Below, piece after piece: positions 27,675-35,676 of a DNA stretch of 64,000 nucleotides (positions within the stretch are counted from its first letter, which is position 1; the number at the start of each line of letters is the position of its first letter). Source of the stretch: Paraburkholderia fungorum (GTDB taxonomy: Bacteria; Pseudomonadota; Gammaproteobacteria; Burkholderiales; Burkholderiaceae). Below the pieces are notes generated by a model. The model saw only the letters and a program-made list of their open reading frames with translations, made no database searches and had not been told where the DNA came from. The DNA lies in NCBI RefSeq assembly GCF_900099835.1, contig NZ_FNKP01000004.1, positions 248,001 to 312,000 on the forward strand. Reading direction: 5' to 3'. A program made the position numbers and the translations under genes.

Positions 27675-27771
27675 GCCCTCTCCTCGCTATTCTGTGTGAC
27701 TTCGGGCATGCCGATCCTGTGTGATCCCGATGGAATCAGCGTGCCCAGTTATTCTGATTTTGTTGGAAACG

Positions 27772-27930
27772 TTACCGTTGCGAGCGTGTCCAGCGACACC
27801 AGTCGTGATGATCCAGATTTCGCAAAAGTTCGGCGCGGCGCTTTTCCCGCCTGTAGTGCGCCGTGACTGCGGTTGCGGCGATGACCAGCACGGTCGTGCC
27901 GACGACAATCCCTATCCAGGTTTGCTCCAC
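27772..27930 (-). CDS. Single-helix membrane protein (52 aa)
   Basis: Starts with GTG at 27930, five bases after AAGGAGG; an ATG 24 bases earlier lacks such a site. The protein is MEQTWIGIVVGTTVLVIAA followed by TAVTAHYRREKRRAELL: one membrane helix and a basic cytoplasmic tail. Too small to assign; it could modulate a larger membrane partner. The strong ribosome site is the main evidence. Confidence 0.55.
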   Translation of the reverse strand: MEQTWIGIVVGTTVLVIAATAVTAHYRREKRRAELLRNLDHHDWCRWTRSQR

Positions 27931-28033
27931 GTCCGCCTCCTTGCGCCACATCATTTGCCGGCATCATCCTCGCGCAGTGAATATGACTGTAGGGCGCGCA
28001 GATGACAGAACGACTGCGATTGAACGTGCAGTA

Positions 28034-28225
28034 TCAGCAGCGGAGCGCTCGCAGCATCCCGTGTCCGCGGGCGCTAACACGTGGTTTCGGCATGACGACG
28101 TCAGGCGGCCCCATGTCGACCAGTTCCAGCTTGCTCAGGGCGCCCAGTTCCGGACTGTCCAGACCAACCCTGTCCGGCGCATCCTTGATCAACAACAGCG
28201 TAGCCACTTCGTGAAGGCTCAACAT
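28034..28225 (-). CDS. Small hypothetical protein (63 aa), helix-turn-helix-like
   Basis: Starts at 28225 (MLSLHEVATLLLIKDAPDRV) eight bases after GGAG, then DSPELGALSKLELVDM and a C-terminal RVSARGHGMLRALRC. The pattern of two helices followed by GPPDVVMPKPRVSARGHGML recalls the winged-helix half of small regulators in which a leading residue after the wing is a basic turn. Similar 60-residue proteins occur in Burkholderia. DNA binding is only suggested by the pattern. Confidence 0.6.
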   Translation of the reverse strand: MLSLHEVATLLLIKDAPDRVGLDSPELGALSKLELVDMGPPDVVMPKPRVSARGHGMLRALRC

Positions 28226-28372
28226 GATGCGGATCTCCAGGAAATGAATCGCGAAAACGATGGGCAATCGGCCACTGACGGCGCAATAAGGCAGACGCAA
28301 TAAACCAGTTTCCGGACTTTCAGGAGGATGTGTCGGATGTCCTGGCGGACAGGACCGTCCGGTAAAGCTATT

Positions 28373-28885
28373 TCATCGCTTTGGGACAGCAGGTGGTGCG
28401 CACTTGCCGGAGGCATAAGCGGTCGAGGACCCGGCCGGCGATGTAGCAGAAGACATTGTGGCTGTATCCGGCGTCAATGTAGGGAGGCTTATCACGCGCA
28501 ACATCATGTCGACGCCTTTTGCGCTCCACGCCATGTCGTCGAGCAAGCCGCGCGAATGCGAAACGTCAACGACATCACATCCACGAAAAGGCCGGCAGGT
28601 TGTCGCCATCGACAGAATGTCGAACCAGCCCTGCGTGTACGCCGCGATCTGCGCACTCAACAGCGGCAATGTCTGCGCATGAACGCGAATCGCCTGCTCT
28701 GCAGTGCGTGCCAATGCCAGACGTTCACAGTGTTGCGCAGCATTAGCGAGCGCAGAACAGCACGTCTCGAGGTTCAGGCGCGCCAGATTTCCGAAGCTGA
28801 AGAACAGCTGACCTGTCCATGTCTGGACATGCTCCACGCCTGCATCATGAGTCATCGCATCTGGTATCCGTTCAACAGTGCTCAT
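28373..28885 (-). CDS. Phasin-like protein
   Basis: A 170-residue helical protein. The core is TWTGQLFFSFGNLARLNLETCCSALANAAQHCERLALARTAEQAIRVHAQTLPLLSAQIAAYTQGWFDI (residues 22-90), which has the LN-x-E amphipathic helix pairs of the phasin_2 family that coats polyhydroxyalkanoate granules. The last 40 residues are low-complexity (Thr, Ala, Ser, Pro), typical of granule-binding variants. Genes for small unknown proteins precede and follow it. The family assignment rests on the helix pattern; it could also be a general stress protein of the same fold. Confidence 0.75.
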   Translation of the reverse strand: MSTVERIPDAMTHDAGVEHVQTWTGQLFFSFGNLARLNLETCCSALANAAQHCERLALARTAEQAIRVHAQTLPLLSAQIAAYTQGWFDILSMATTCRPFRGCDVVDVSHSRGLLDDMAWSAKGVDMMLRVISLPTLTPDTATMSSATSPAGSSTAYASGKCAPPAVPKR

Positions 28886-29180
28886 GGATTTTTCTCTCAG
28901 GTTCTAGATGAGACAGGCCGACTGTTGCAGTCACAGCACACACAAGCCGCCCTCTCGGAACGGCCCCTAGGCCCCTTCATCGATTTAGAGTAATCATTCT
29001 ATCGCTGTCATGCTGGCGCTAATAATGCCGTATGCATCAGGAATTTCCCCACTATGTGGGATTTATATATTTGTGTTGAGAGGGCTCCGCGCCATTCAAC
29101 GGACGCCGGTGTGGCAACCACGGTCACAGTTGCGAGCACACCTTTCCAGATTTTCGGAAGCTGCCGCCTTCTCGTCTTGC

Positions 29181-29459
29181 TCAACCCGGATCGTGACAAA
29201 AGAGGTCGTCGACGATCTTGCGCGCGGCGCTATAGCCGCCCATCAACGCATCGACTTCGGTCATGAACGGCCGTCCAGAACTCTCTCCAAAACGCAGTGG
29301 AGAAAAGACCGCAAGTGTGCGGTCCGCCAGAAAGATCCGCACGATGGCGACGTAGCCGGGCCGAACCGGCACGCCTGCAGACCGCTGCCGCTGGGTGTCG
29401 GCATCGGATTCGACAGATACCTCGAGCGTGTAGCCTTCGTAGTCGTAGGTGCGCATCAT
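29181..29459 (-). CDS. Conserved small protein of unknown function (92 aa)
   Basis: Begins MMRTYDYEGYTLEVSVESDA after GGGGAGATCAACC. The body has a strand-rich middle (GYVAIVRIFLADRTLAVFSPLRFG) and a helical end (MTEVDALMGGYSAARKIVDDLF). I recognise this pattern from Burkholderiaceae genomes but not a function. It lies between the phasin region and the broken mgtC. The longer open frame reaching back to 29738 mirrors mgtC and is not used. Confidence 0.65.
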   Translation of the reverse strand: MMRTYDYEGYTLEVSVESDADTQRQRSAGVPVRPGYVAIVRIFLADRTLAVFSPLRFGESSGRPFMTEVDALMGGYSAARKIVDDLFCHDPG

Positions 29460-29568
29460 GGTTGATCTCCCCTCATTTTTCCCGCCGATACTCGCGCACG
29501 CCCACCATGCCCTCAAGTCGCGAACAGATCGCCGAAAATTCGACCGCCGTCGCGCGCGACAGTGCGAT

Positions 29569-30151
29569 CTATACTTCATCGAGATCAGCGTCTTCTTCTG
29601 CCTGCTGGACGATGAATTGTTTGACCCGCACGCTGCCCGACCCGAGCGCGCGATGCAGAGTATCAAGCGTGACACTGCCGCGCTCAACGAGCAGCTGTAT
29701 GGTGCGCTGTTGTCGCACGGAAATAAAGCGGCGCTCAAGCGGCTTGATGCCGGCCAGAATGATCAGGATGATGACCGTGGCACCGATCGCTGCGGTGTAC
29801 ATGCCGCCGCCCACGGCGAGGCCAATTCCGGCTACCGACCAGAGGCTCGCCGCGGTCGTCAAACCGCGCACAACCTCGCCGCGCAGCAGGATCGAACCCG
29901 CTCCGAGAAAGCCGATGCCCGACACCACCTGTGCCGCTACTCGTGATGGATCGAGCACCACATTCTTCTGGCCGAGTACGTCGGCAAAGCCGAACGCCGA
30001 AACCAGCACCATCAATGCAGCGCCTACACAGACGAGCATGTGCGTGCGCAAGCCGGCCGCCCAACTTAGACGCTCCCGCTCGAAGCCGATCACACTTCCG
30101 AGAAGCGCTCGCGATCAGCAAACGGGATACTAGTTCCAGATTTCCAATCAT
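29569..30151 (-). pseudogene. MgtC/SapB-family membrane protein, frameshifted near the start
   Basis: From ATG 30151 the frame reads MIGNLELVSRLLIAS and then goes wrong (ASRKCDRLRAG). Removing one base near 30104-30112 gives LLIAS-LLGSVIGFERERLSW, the normal first helix and the diagnostic GFERE of MgtC. The rest (LRTHMLVCVGAALMVLVSAF, VSGIGFLGAGSILLRGE, VRGLTTAASLW) is intact to the stop at 29569. The repaired protein would be about 193 residues. A GTG inside the second frame could start a version lacking helix 1, so limited function is not excluded. MgtC proteins help survival at low magnesium and control membrane ATPases. Confidence 0.82.
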
Positions 30152-30622
30152 TCAGTCCAGTCCAAGAGCCGCTGCAAAGCACTACCTTCGCAGCTAAAGA
30201 CGGATTGTGACATTTTTATGACATTAATGCGGATGAGCCGCACATATGGGTGATGGCGGTCATCGGCATCTAGGGATTCAAACCTGGGATTGGACTTCCG
30301 TAGTCAGGCAACAGCTAGTCATCAGGAATCGACTGCCTGATGCCCAAATAGCTTCGTTTCACATTCGCCGACGACAGCTCAAAGCGGAATACCTGGATCT
30401 TTCGCTGAAGCCGAGAGGCGAAAATGAGGTCCTCACTATCGTTGAGCTAAGCGCGAGCACTATTGCGCGATTGCCTTTGCTGTGCCCGAAACCTCGAACT
30501 TTGGTCTTGTAAAGCTTGAGTCGGGACGATCGTGACCAAGTCGGGAAATCGAATGCTTGGTTTAGAGCAAAGAGCGGCCGTTCGATCGATGAGCTTGCGC
30601 GCTGTTGAACGTCAGTTGTTAG

Positions 30623-30830
30623 CCGATTGGGCGAGGTCGCCAACGGCCGCTTTTCGGCACTCGAGATCGCAAAACCTGAATGTGGCTGACTGACCGGTTC
30701 GGAGAAAGTTATCTGACCGGAGTGGGTCGGGAAGACGCATTGCCAAGTGGCCGCTTCCAGGCAGTTGAATTCCACTGACCGCTTTCCGGCGATGAGTTTG
30801 AAGTGTGGACGGACTCAGCCCGACCCGAAG
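30623..30830 (+). repeat. Dispersed repeat family A, longest copy
   Basis: The first 106 bases align with 75-180 and 3850-3955 at about 75 percent, and the following 100 bases align with the inverted copy at 6856-7020. It lies in the 800-base gap between mgtC and the NAD(P)-binding gene, where no gene is supported. Confidence 0.7.
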
Positions 30831-30964
30831 CGGTCACTCAACGTCAACTGCCGCATACGGCCGCTTGCAAGGTACAACGGCCGCTGATGTGAGCGAGATG
30901 TTCATGAGTATTTGCTCGGAGCGACCATTGACCGTGAGGCATACAAATCAATGAGAAGCCGTGC

Positions 30965-31582
30965 CTAGCCAACGACTGGGGACTGACGCAGCCAGATGTC
31001 GCTGGCTAGTTGGCCGACCATCCATTCCGCCAGATCCGCGCGAGTCATGCTCTGCTTTATTCCCGTACCATCAGTGGACGCCTTGACGCCACCGCGAGCG
31101 GGTTTGTTGAGCAAACGGCCGGGACATGCATTCACGTAGTCCACATCAGACGAAAAGAGCAGACGTTCGGCGCGTTTTTTGTCTGCAAAAACGTCTCGCA
31201 AAAGCGTGCCTTGCAGAATCGTCTGCATTAAGTTGATATGTTTGTGCGAGTCTTGCGCGCCCCATGCCGAAAGATTCACCAATCGCTTGACGCCATGCAT
31301 GGCCATTGCAGCGAGGATATTGCGCATCAAAACTTCTTGCGCATCGTCTTTTTTCAGCGAGCGCGGCCCGAAAGCGGATATCACGGCAGTTTGTCCCCGC
31401 ATGGCGCGAGCCATCAGGTCGGGGGCGAGCACGCTGCCGGTAATTAAAACCAGACTCTCATGTTTGATCGCGATGGCTTCTGGCCGTCGCACCACAGCCG
31501 TTACGGTATGGCCTGCTGCAAGCAAGCGGCTTAGGATTTCCCCGCCTGTGCCACCTGTGGCACCAATCAGCAAAACATTCAT
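30965..31582 (-). CDS. NAD(P)-binding protein, NmrA/SDR-like
   Basis: A 205-residue atypical short-chain dehydrogenase. The start MNVLLIGATGGTGGEILSRL (31582) carries the NmrA-type GATGGTG nucleotide motif at once; a longer frame adds six residues. Later blocks are VISAFGPRSL, GVKRLVNLSAWGAQDS and YVNACPGRLLNKPARG. There is no clear Tyr-x3-Lys catalytic pair, so it may be a redox sensor or an epimerase-like enzyme. It lies 175 bases downstream of the cupin gene in the same direction, near the TetR regulator, and may belong to its regulon. Confidence 0.82.
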   Translation of the reverse strand: MNVLLIGATGGTGGEILSRLLAAGHTVTAVVRRPEAIAIKHESLVLITGSVLAPDLMARAMRGQTAVISAFGPRSLKKDDAQEVLMRNILAAMAMHGVKRLVNLSAWGAQDSHKHINLMQTILQGTLLRDVFADKKRAERLLFSSDVDYVNACPGRLLNKPARGGVKASTDGTGIKQSMTRADLAEWMVGQLASDIWLRQSPVVG

Positions 31583-31757
31583 AGCTATCCTTGTTTCCAA
31601 AGTCGTAACCCTCGCCTGCCGTGAGTTGGGGGCCTGTCGATCGACGGCGTGGCTTTCGTTGAAACGATGCGCTTCTATCGGGAAGTCAATTCTTCCGCGC
31701 TTGCGGACATTCTTGATGACGACCGTCGTGGCTAATGACGCTTGGGCCGCGTGGCGT

Positions 31758-32234
31758 TCACCGCTGAGCGGACTGCGTTTTTCCGTTCTCCGGGAAGGGG
31801 ACGGTCGCGTATCGCAGCATCACCGCAAGATTGTCTTTGTCGCTTGGTCGGCCTTTGCCGCTCAATGCCGCCATTTCACGGAAATAATTGATGTAATACG
31901 CCGGAGTGCAGGTGCTGAAGAACTCGACCGGCGCATCGGACTCGTTGACAAACGTATGCGGCACCCCGACCGGAACAACGATGTAGTCGCCGACGTTGGC
32001 ATTCCATTGGAGATCGCCGAGGGTGAATCGCAGAACACCACGAGTAATCAGGAAAGTTTCGTCGTGCATGAGGTGGCGATGCTGCGGAGGTCCTGAGACG
32101 CCAGGGAGCAAAATCGACGCCACCGCGCCGACTCGGTTTTCGGTGTGTGAGCCGTCTTCAAGCACACGCATCTGTGTAGAACCGATCATCAGCAACTCGC
32201 CGGAATCCGCGCTAATCAAGCTTGCATTCAACAT
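31758..32234 (-). CDS. Cupin-domain protein
   Basis: A 158-residue single-cupin protein. Motif 1 is PPQHRHLMHDETFLITRGVL (two His and Glu of the metal site plus the later Gly) and motif 2 is GDYIVVPVGVPHTFVN (His). It probably binds iron, manganese or zinc; quercetinase-like and sensor proteins share this form. It is divergent from the TetR gene, with two operator-like dyads in the 159 bases between. Control by that regulator is strongly suggested. Confidence 0.88.
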   Translation of the reverse strand: MLNASLISADSGELLMIGSTQMRVLEDGSHTENRVGAVASILLPGVSGPPQHRHLMHDETFLITRGVLRFTLGDLQWNANVGDYIVVPVGVPHTFVNESDAPVEFFSTCTPAYYINYFREMAALSGKGRPSDKDNLAVMLRYATVPFPENGKTQSAQR

Positions 32235-32330
32235 TGCTATCTCGTTTGGTAATCAAGATGGTAGGGGGCGTGACGCCCGGTTTCGATCGCAAACCTAGGC
32301 TCTCCAAGAGTTCAACTCACAACAATCACG

Positions 32331-32354
32331 ATACGATAGGGTATCATATCGTAT
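32331..32354. promoter_or_regulatory. TetR-type operator 1
   Basis: ATACGATA and TATCGTAT form a perfect 8-base inverted repeat around an 8-base spacer, in the gap between the divergent cupin and TetR genes. Such long AT-rich dyads are typical TetR-family sites. Confidence 0.65.
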
Positions 32355-32360
32355 TGAGAG

Positions 32361-32378
32361 CGATAATACTCGTTATCG
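32361..32378. promoter_or_regulatory. TetR-type operator 2
   Basis: CGATAA-TACTCG-TTATCG, a perfect 6-base dyad six bases after operator 1 and 15 bases before the TetR start codon. It overlaps where the regulator's own promoter or leader should be. Confidence 0.6.
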
Positions 32379-32393
32379 TTTGGGGAGGCAAAT

Positions 32394-33029
32394 ATGAAAG
32401 TGTGGTCGACTGACCATCCGAAGGCGAAATTGATGGCGCGCAAGCGGGGCGACATCCTGGCAGCAGCCAAAGCGTCGTTCCTCGCCACCGGATATGGCGG
32501 TACGAGCATGGAGAGCATTGCAAAAACTGCGAACGTCTCGATCATGACGTTGTACCGACATGCGGAAAACAAGGACGATCTGTTCGCGGCAGTGATTTCA
32601 AACGCATGCGCACCAGTTGATGAAGCCGAGCGGGCCGAACTTGAAGGCATTCTGAGAATGCCTCTACCACAGGCGCTCGTTGAGTCTGCAATTCACATGC
32701 AAAAGGTCCTCGTCGAAGACGACAATATTGCCCTTTTGCGGGTTGTTGTCGCGGAGGCGCCGCGCTTTCCGCAACTCGCAGAGTTGGCCTATGCTGGCTT
32801 CATAGGCCGGTTGGAGGACCGGACGGCGTGGATGCTCTCAGAGATTCCGCAAACGTCAGGCTTGACCGAGCGTGAGCGGCGGAGACTTGGCGGGCTGTTC
32901 GTCGAGAGAATAGTCGGCCCCGAGTTGCTCTGTGCGTTGCTCGGACTTCGCGGGCCGACGGGCGGTGACCAACGGCGCCGCGCAGAAAGAGCGCGCGATG
33001 ATGTTCTCCGCGAGATGAATATCTCTTAA
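32394..33029 (+). CDS. TetR/AcrR-family repressor
   Basis: A 211-residue regulator. The DNA-binding domain is at residues 17-65 (RGDILAAAKASFLATGYGGTSMESIAKTANVSIMTLYRHAENKDDLFAAVI), with the classical GYGGTSMESIAK / S-x-M-TLYRH pattern. The ligand domain includes VVAEAPRFPQLAELAYAGF. GGGGAGG precedes the ATG by six bases. Two dyads lie directly upstream, so self-repression and control of the divergent cupin gene and perhaps the NAD(P)-binding gene are likely. The inducer is unknown. Confidence 0.92.
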   Translation: MKVWSTDHPKAKLMARKRGDILAAAKASFLATGYGGTSMESIAKTANVSIMTLYRHAENKDDLFAAVISNACAPVDEAERAELEGILRMPLPQALVESAIHMQKVLVEDDNIALLRVVVAEAPRFPQLAELAYAGFIGRLEDRTAWMLSEIPQTSGLTERERRRLGGLFVERIVGPELLCALLGLRGPTGGDQRRRAERARDDVLREMNIS

Positions 33030-33440
33030 CCGAAGGCAGTAACTGATCGAACGCCCGCCTCGGTCCGCGATCCAACCGCCGAAACTGGCCGGGCAGCGTC
33101 CCACGACCGAGCGCGGCGAAAATTGTTGGCGTATGCGTCATACGAAGGGCATAACGCGACCCAATTCGGCCGTTGGACCGTCGGTACCTAGAGCGTCTCG
33201 TTACGGAGTGCATCGGCCTCTCGCCGTCAATCGCCGTCGACGTCTCACCGGCCTGCGGACGTTCACCGACGCCAATCAGGCGGCAGCACAGTGCTATGCG
33301 GACGTTCGGCCGAGCGCAAACGAGGGGGCTCAGTCCTTCCGGCCGCCTATTTGAATTTCCGTGTGCGAATGGCCGTGAGAATCGCTGTTGCAATCGAAGT
33401 ATCGTTAGGAGCGGGACAGGGACTCGCGATCGAACGGGAA
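33030..33440. other. Intergenic region between TetR and KAP genes
   Basis: About 410 bases between two converging genes. It has scattered CGGCC / GGCCGT words like the other intergenic repeats, but no full copy of family A or B and no supported gene. Confidence 0.45.
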
Positions 33441-35120
33441 TCAATCTGCCATCTGCACACCGAGTCTCTGGACGCGCATCCGGTCGATCACGGATCGCTG
33501 TCCAACTACCCGCAACGCTTCGACCATTTTCAGGCGGGCATTTTCGCGTTCCTCAGGAGACGCGGGCATCCTGAAAACTCCTGTGACCAGGTGCTGTAGA
33601 TCCGGTCCCTGATGACTCGTCACCAGCGCAATGAGCTGATCGGTCGTGGCCCGGCTGAACGCATCGGGGATACCATCGTTCCAGTCGGTGTTCTGGATGA
33701 TCAAGTCTGCAGCCGCTTCCAAACTCAGGGCCGGGCGCGCTGCTTTGAACTCTTGTGTAAAGCGCGCACGGGTCTGCGGATCGTCGATATCACCCATTAT
33801 TGCGGCCTTGTTGATATCGAAAACCTCCGGCGTACTACGTCGTGCCGCGATGTACATCTCCAGTACCTCATCGGCCCGCTCGCCGAAGCCAAGCTCTCTC
33901 AGGAGCCGGACCGTAGCGTTCAAGTTCAGGGGCGAGATGACCATCGCACTTTGCCTGACAGCATCTGCGAGAGCGGCGGTCACTGTCCCAGCGTCCACAT
34001 CAAATCTCTGGTGGAAGAGATCCCATGCGTCTGAGAAGATCTTCTCTAGCTGCTCGCGGTTCGCGACGGCGTCGAGTGATCGAGCCTGTGCGTCGATGTC
34101 GGTGCCGGCCACATACCCTCGCGTCATCGCTTCGAGCAGCGCCCTGTCGAAATCATCGGTCGAGGAATACTGACATGCGTCGAGCCAGCCGACCCATTCT
34201 TGCGGTTCTGCGTTCTGGCGGCCACCATCACCGCGTCCCATACGATGCGTTATGTAGTTGTAGCGGACGAGTTCATCCGGCGGCGGGAAGCCGCGTCCGC
34301 GCTCATAAAGCGAACAGGCAAGTACGGCAATGGTGGTCGCCGCCTGCTGGCGCACGCGCTGGGAACGCCCGCCAATGGCCTGATCGAGCATGCGGGCGGC
34401 AGTCTCCACCTTCTTGATGACCCGGATATTGCTCACTCGAAGCGCCGTCAGAGGTGCAACAAGCAGTTCCCTCATCGGGGTGTCACTCGCTAGGCCGATG
34501 TCGATCGCCTCCGGCACGTCAAGCACAAACTCCAGTTTTTGGTCAACGACCTTTTCCGCTAGCGTCTCGTAAGCTTCTGAGGTGGCGGCATCAAGTTGCT
34601 CTTCGTTGAAGACCAAGATCACCTTACAAAGCCCCTGTTCCTTCAGGTCGGAAGCAAGACCCATCAGTTCCTGGATCGTCAGCCTCGCGCCGGATCTCTC
34701 CAAGTCATCAAGGACGATTAAGGTTTCGCCTATCATCGATCCAGCGATCGCTTCGAGCGCGATCACCAGGTGCTTTCCACCCCACGGGATCATTTCCTTA
34801 AGGGCGTTGAACGCCAGTCGAAAGTTGCGCTTTTCTGCCTGTGCTTCAATGCGGCCGCGCAACTTTCGCGTCGCATCGCCCTCGAACGGCAAGTTCCGCG
34901 TCTTCGCCAGTAGCGCGGTCCGGATTTCCGCCACCGACTGAGCTCCAAACGCCGACGCATAGGCGTACTTGCGCAGGCCTTTCGTGCTCCGGAAACCGGC
35001 GATGATGTCTCTGAGCAGGAACGTCTTGCCGACGCCCCAGGGGCCGGTAATAGCTAGCACCCCCGGTGTCGTGTTCCCGATAAACTCCGTGATGACCTGC
35101 TCGATGATGGCCTTGCTCAT
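33441..35120 (-). CDS. KAP-like P-loop NTPase 1
   Basis: A 559-residue ATPase. Walker A is GPWGVGKT at 26-33, and Walker B is LIVLDDLER at 134-142, with the D-D-L-E-R form seen in KAP and related STAND NTPases. No membrane helix is apparent, unlike many KAP proteins. The C-terminal 300 residues are helical and without a recognised domain. It is related to the protein encoded at 35677-37407: same motif positions, plus shared YAS-FG, NIRVI and a long helix after it. The two lie in the same direction 556 bases apart. KAP NTPases occur in several anti-phage systems, so a defence role is possible but unproven. Confidence 0.85.
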   Translation of the reverse strand: MSKAIIEQVITEFIGNTTPGVLAITGPWGVGKTFLLRDIIAGFRSTKGLRKYAYASAFGAQSVAEIRTALLAKTRNLPFEGDATRKLRGRIEAQAEKRNFRLAFNALKEMIPWGGKHLVIALEAIAGSMIGETLIVLDDLERSGARLTIQELMGLASDLKEQGLCKVILVFNEEQLDAATSEAYETLAEKVVDQKLEFVLDVPEAIDIGLASDTPMRELLVAPLTALRVSNIRVIKKVETAARMLDQAIGGRSQRVRQQAATTIAVLACSLYERGRGFPPPDELVRYNYITHRMGRGDGGRQNAEPQEWVGWLDACQYSSTDDFDRALLEAMTRGYVAGTDIDAQARSLDAVANREQLEKIFSDAWDLFHQRFDVDAGTVTAALADAVRQSAMVISPLNLNATVRLLRELGFGERADEVLEMYIAARRSTPEVFDINKAAIMGDIDDPQTRARFTQEFKAARPALSLEAAADLIIQNTDWNDGIPDAFSRATTDQLIALVTSHQGPDLQHLVTGVFRMPASPEERENARLKMVEALRVVGQRSVIDRMRVQRLGVQMAD

Positions 35121-35283
35121 GTCGTCTGATCCCCGAAACTTCTACCGTTGATTTCTTCTAACTAACTATGCGCTTCCCGTCGAATCGATCAGACGCGCAT
35201 TCGCCCGCTGTGCTTGTTGTGTTTTTCGACCCGAAGCACTCTGTTGTCTCCGAACCCAAAGGCTGGCCTTGGCGGGTTGAATC

Positions 35284-35640
35284 TTATCGCGCAAAGGCCG
35301 GTTCCTCATCGGCTGCGGCCGGGTGGCCATCCGCGATCTGTTGCAAGGGCTGTCGCCGAGGCTGCGCAGGGCCGAAGGCGCCGCTCGCACCAGGGTCGGC
35401 AACGTCGACGCCCACAAACGATTTCAACTGATTTTGTTTCGTAAGGGTTACTGCGACCGCGGGGCCAGCAACCTGCCGGTCGCCAGTGAGTGTGCCCGAC
35501 CCATACCCGATATCGGCAGTACGGGTTTGGGCGCCCAGAAGCTGACGCTCATACAGTCGAGCAACGAAGCAGATGTCGCCGCAGGCCCGTGGTCCCGATG
35601 GAAGTTGGCTGCCCCTTAGAGAACCGGGGACAGTCGCCCT
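35284..35640 (-). other. Coding-like open frame without a start codon
   Basis: On the minus strand between the two KAP genes, one frame stays open for about 120 codons to a TAA at 35284. It reads coding-like (VARLYERQLLGAQTRTADIG, then TLTGDRQVAGPAVAVTLTKQ and SFVGVDVADPGASGAFGPAQ). It has no ATG, GTG or TTG at a sensible place. It could be a broken third gene of the KAP locus, or a repeat whose frame is open by chance. Family not recognised. Confidence 0.35.
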
Positions 35641-35676
35641 GGTAACGCTGCATTCGACCGCTGTCTATCCCTGGGA

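Noticed and set aside
29459..29738. N-terminal extension of the 92-residue protein upstream of 29459
   Set aside because: This part mirrors mgtC in another frame. The start at 29459 has its own GGGGAG site.
30240..30310. Possible tRNA: GGATTCAAACC resembles a reversed T-loop
   Set aside because: No matching acceptor stem, anticodon arm or D arm could be built around it on either strand.
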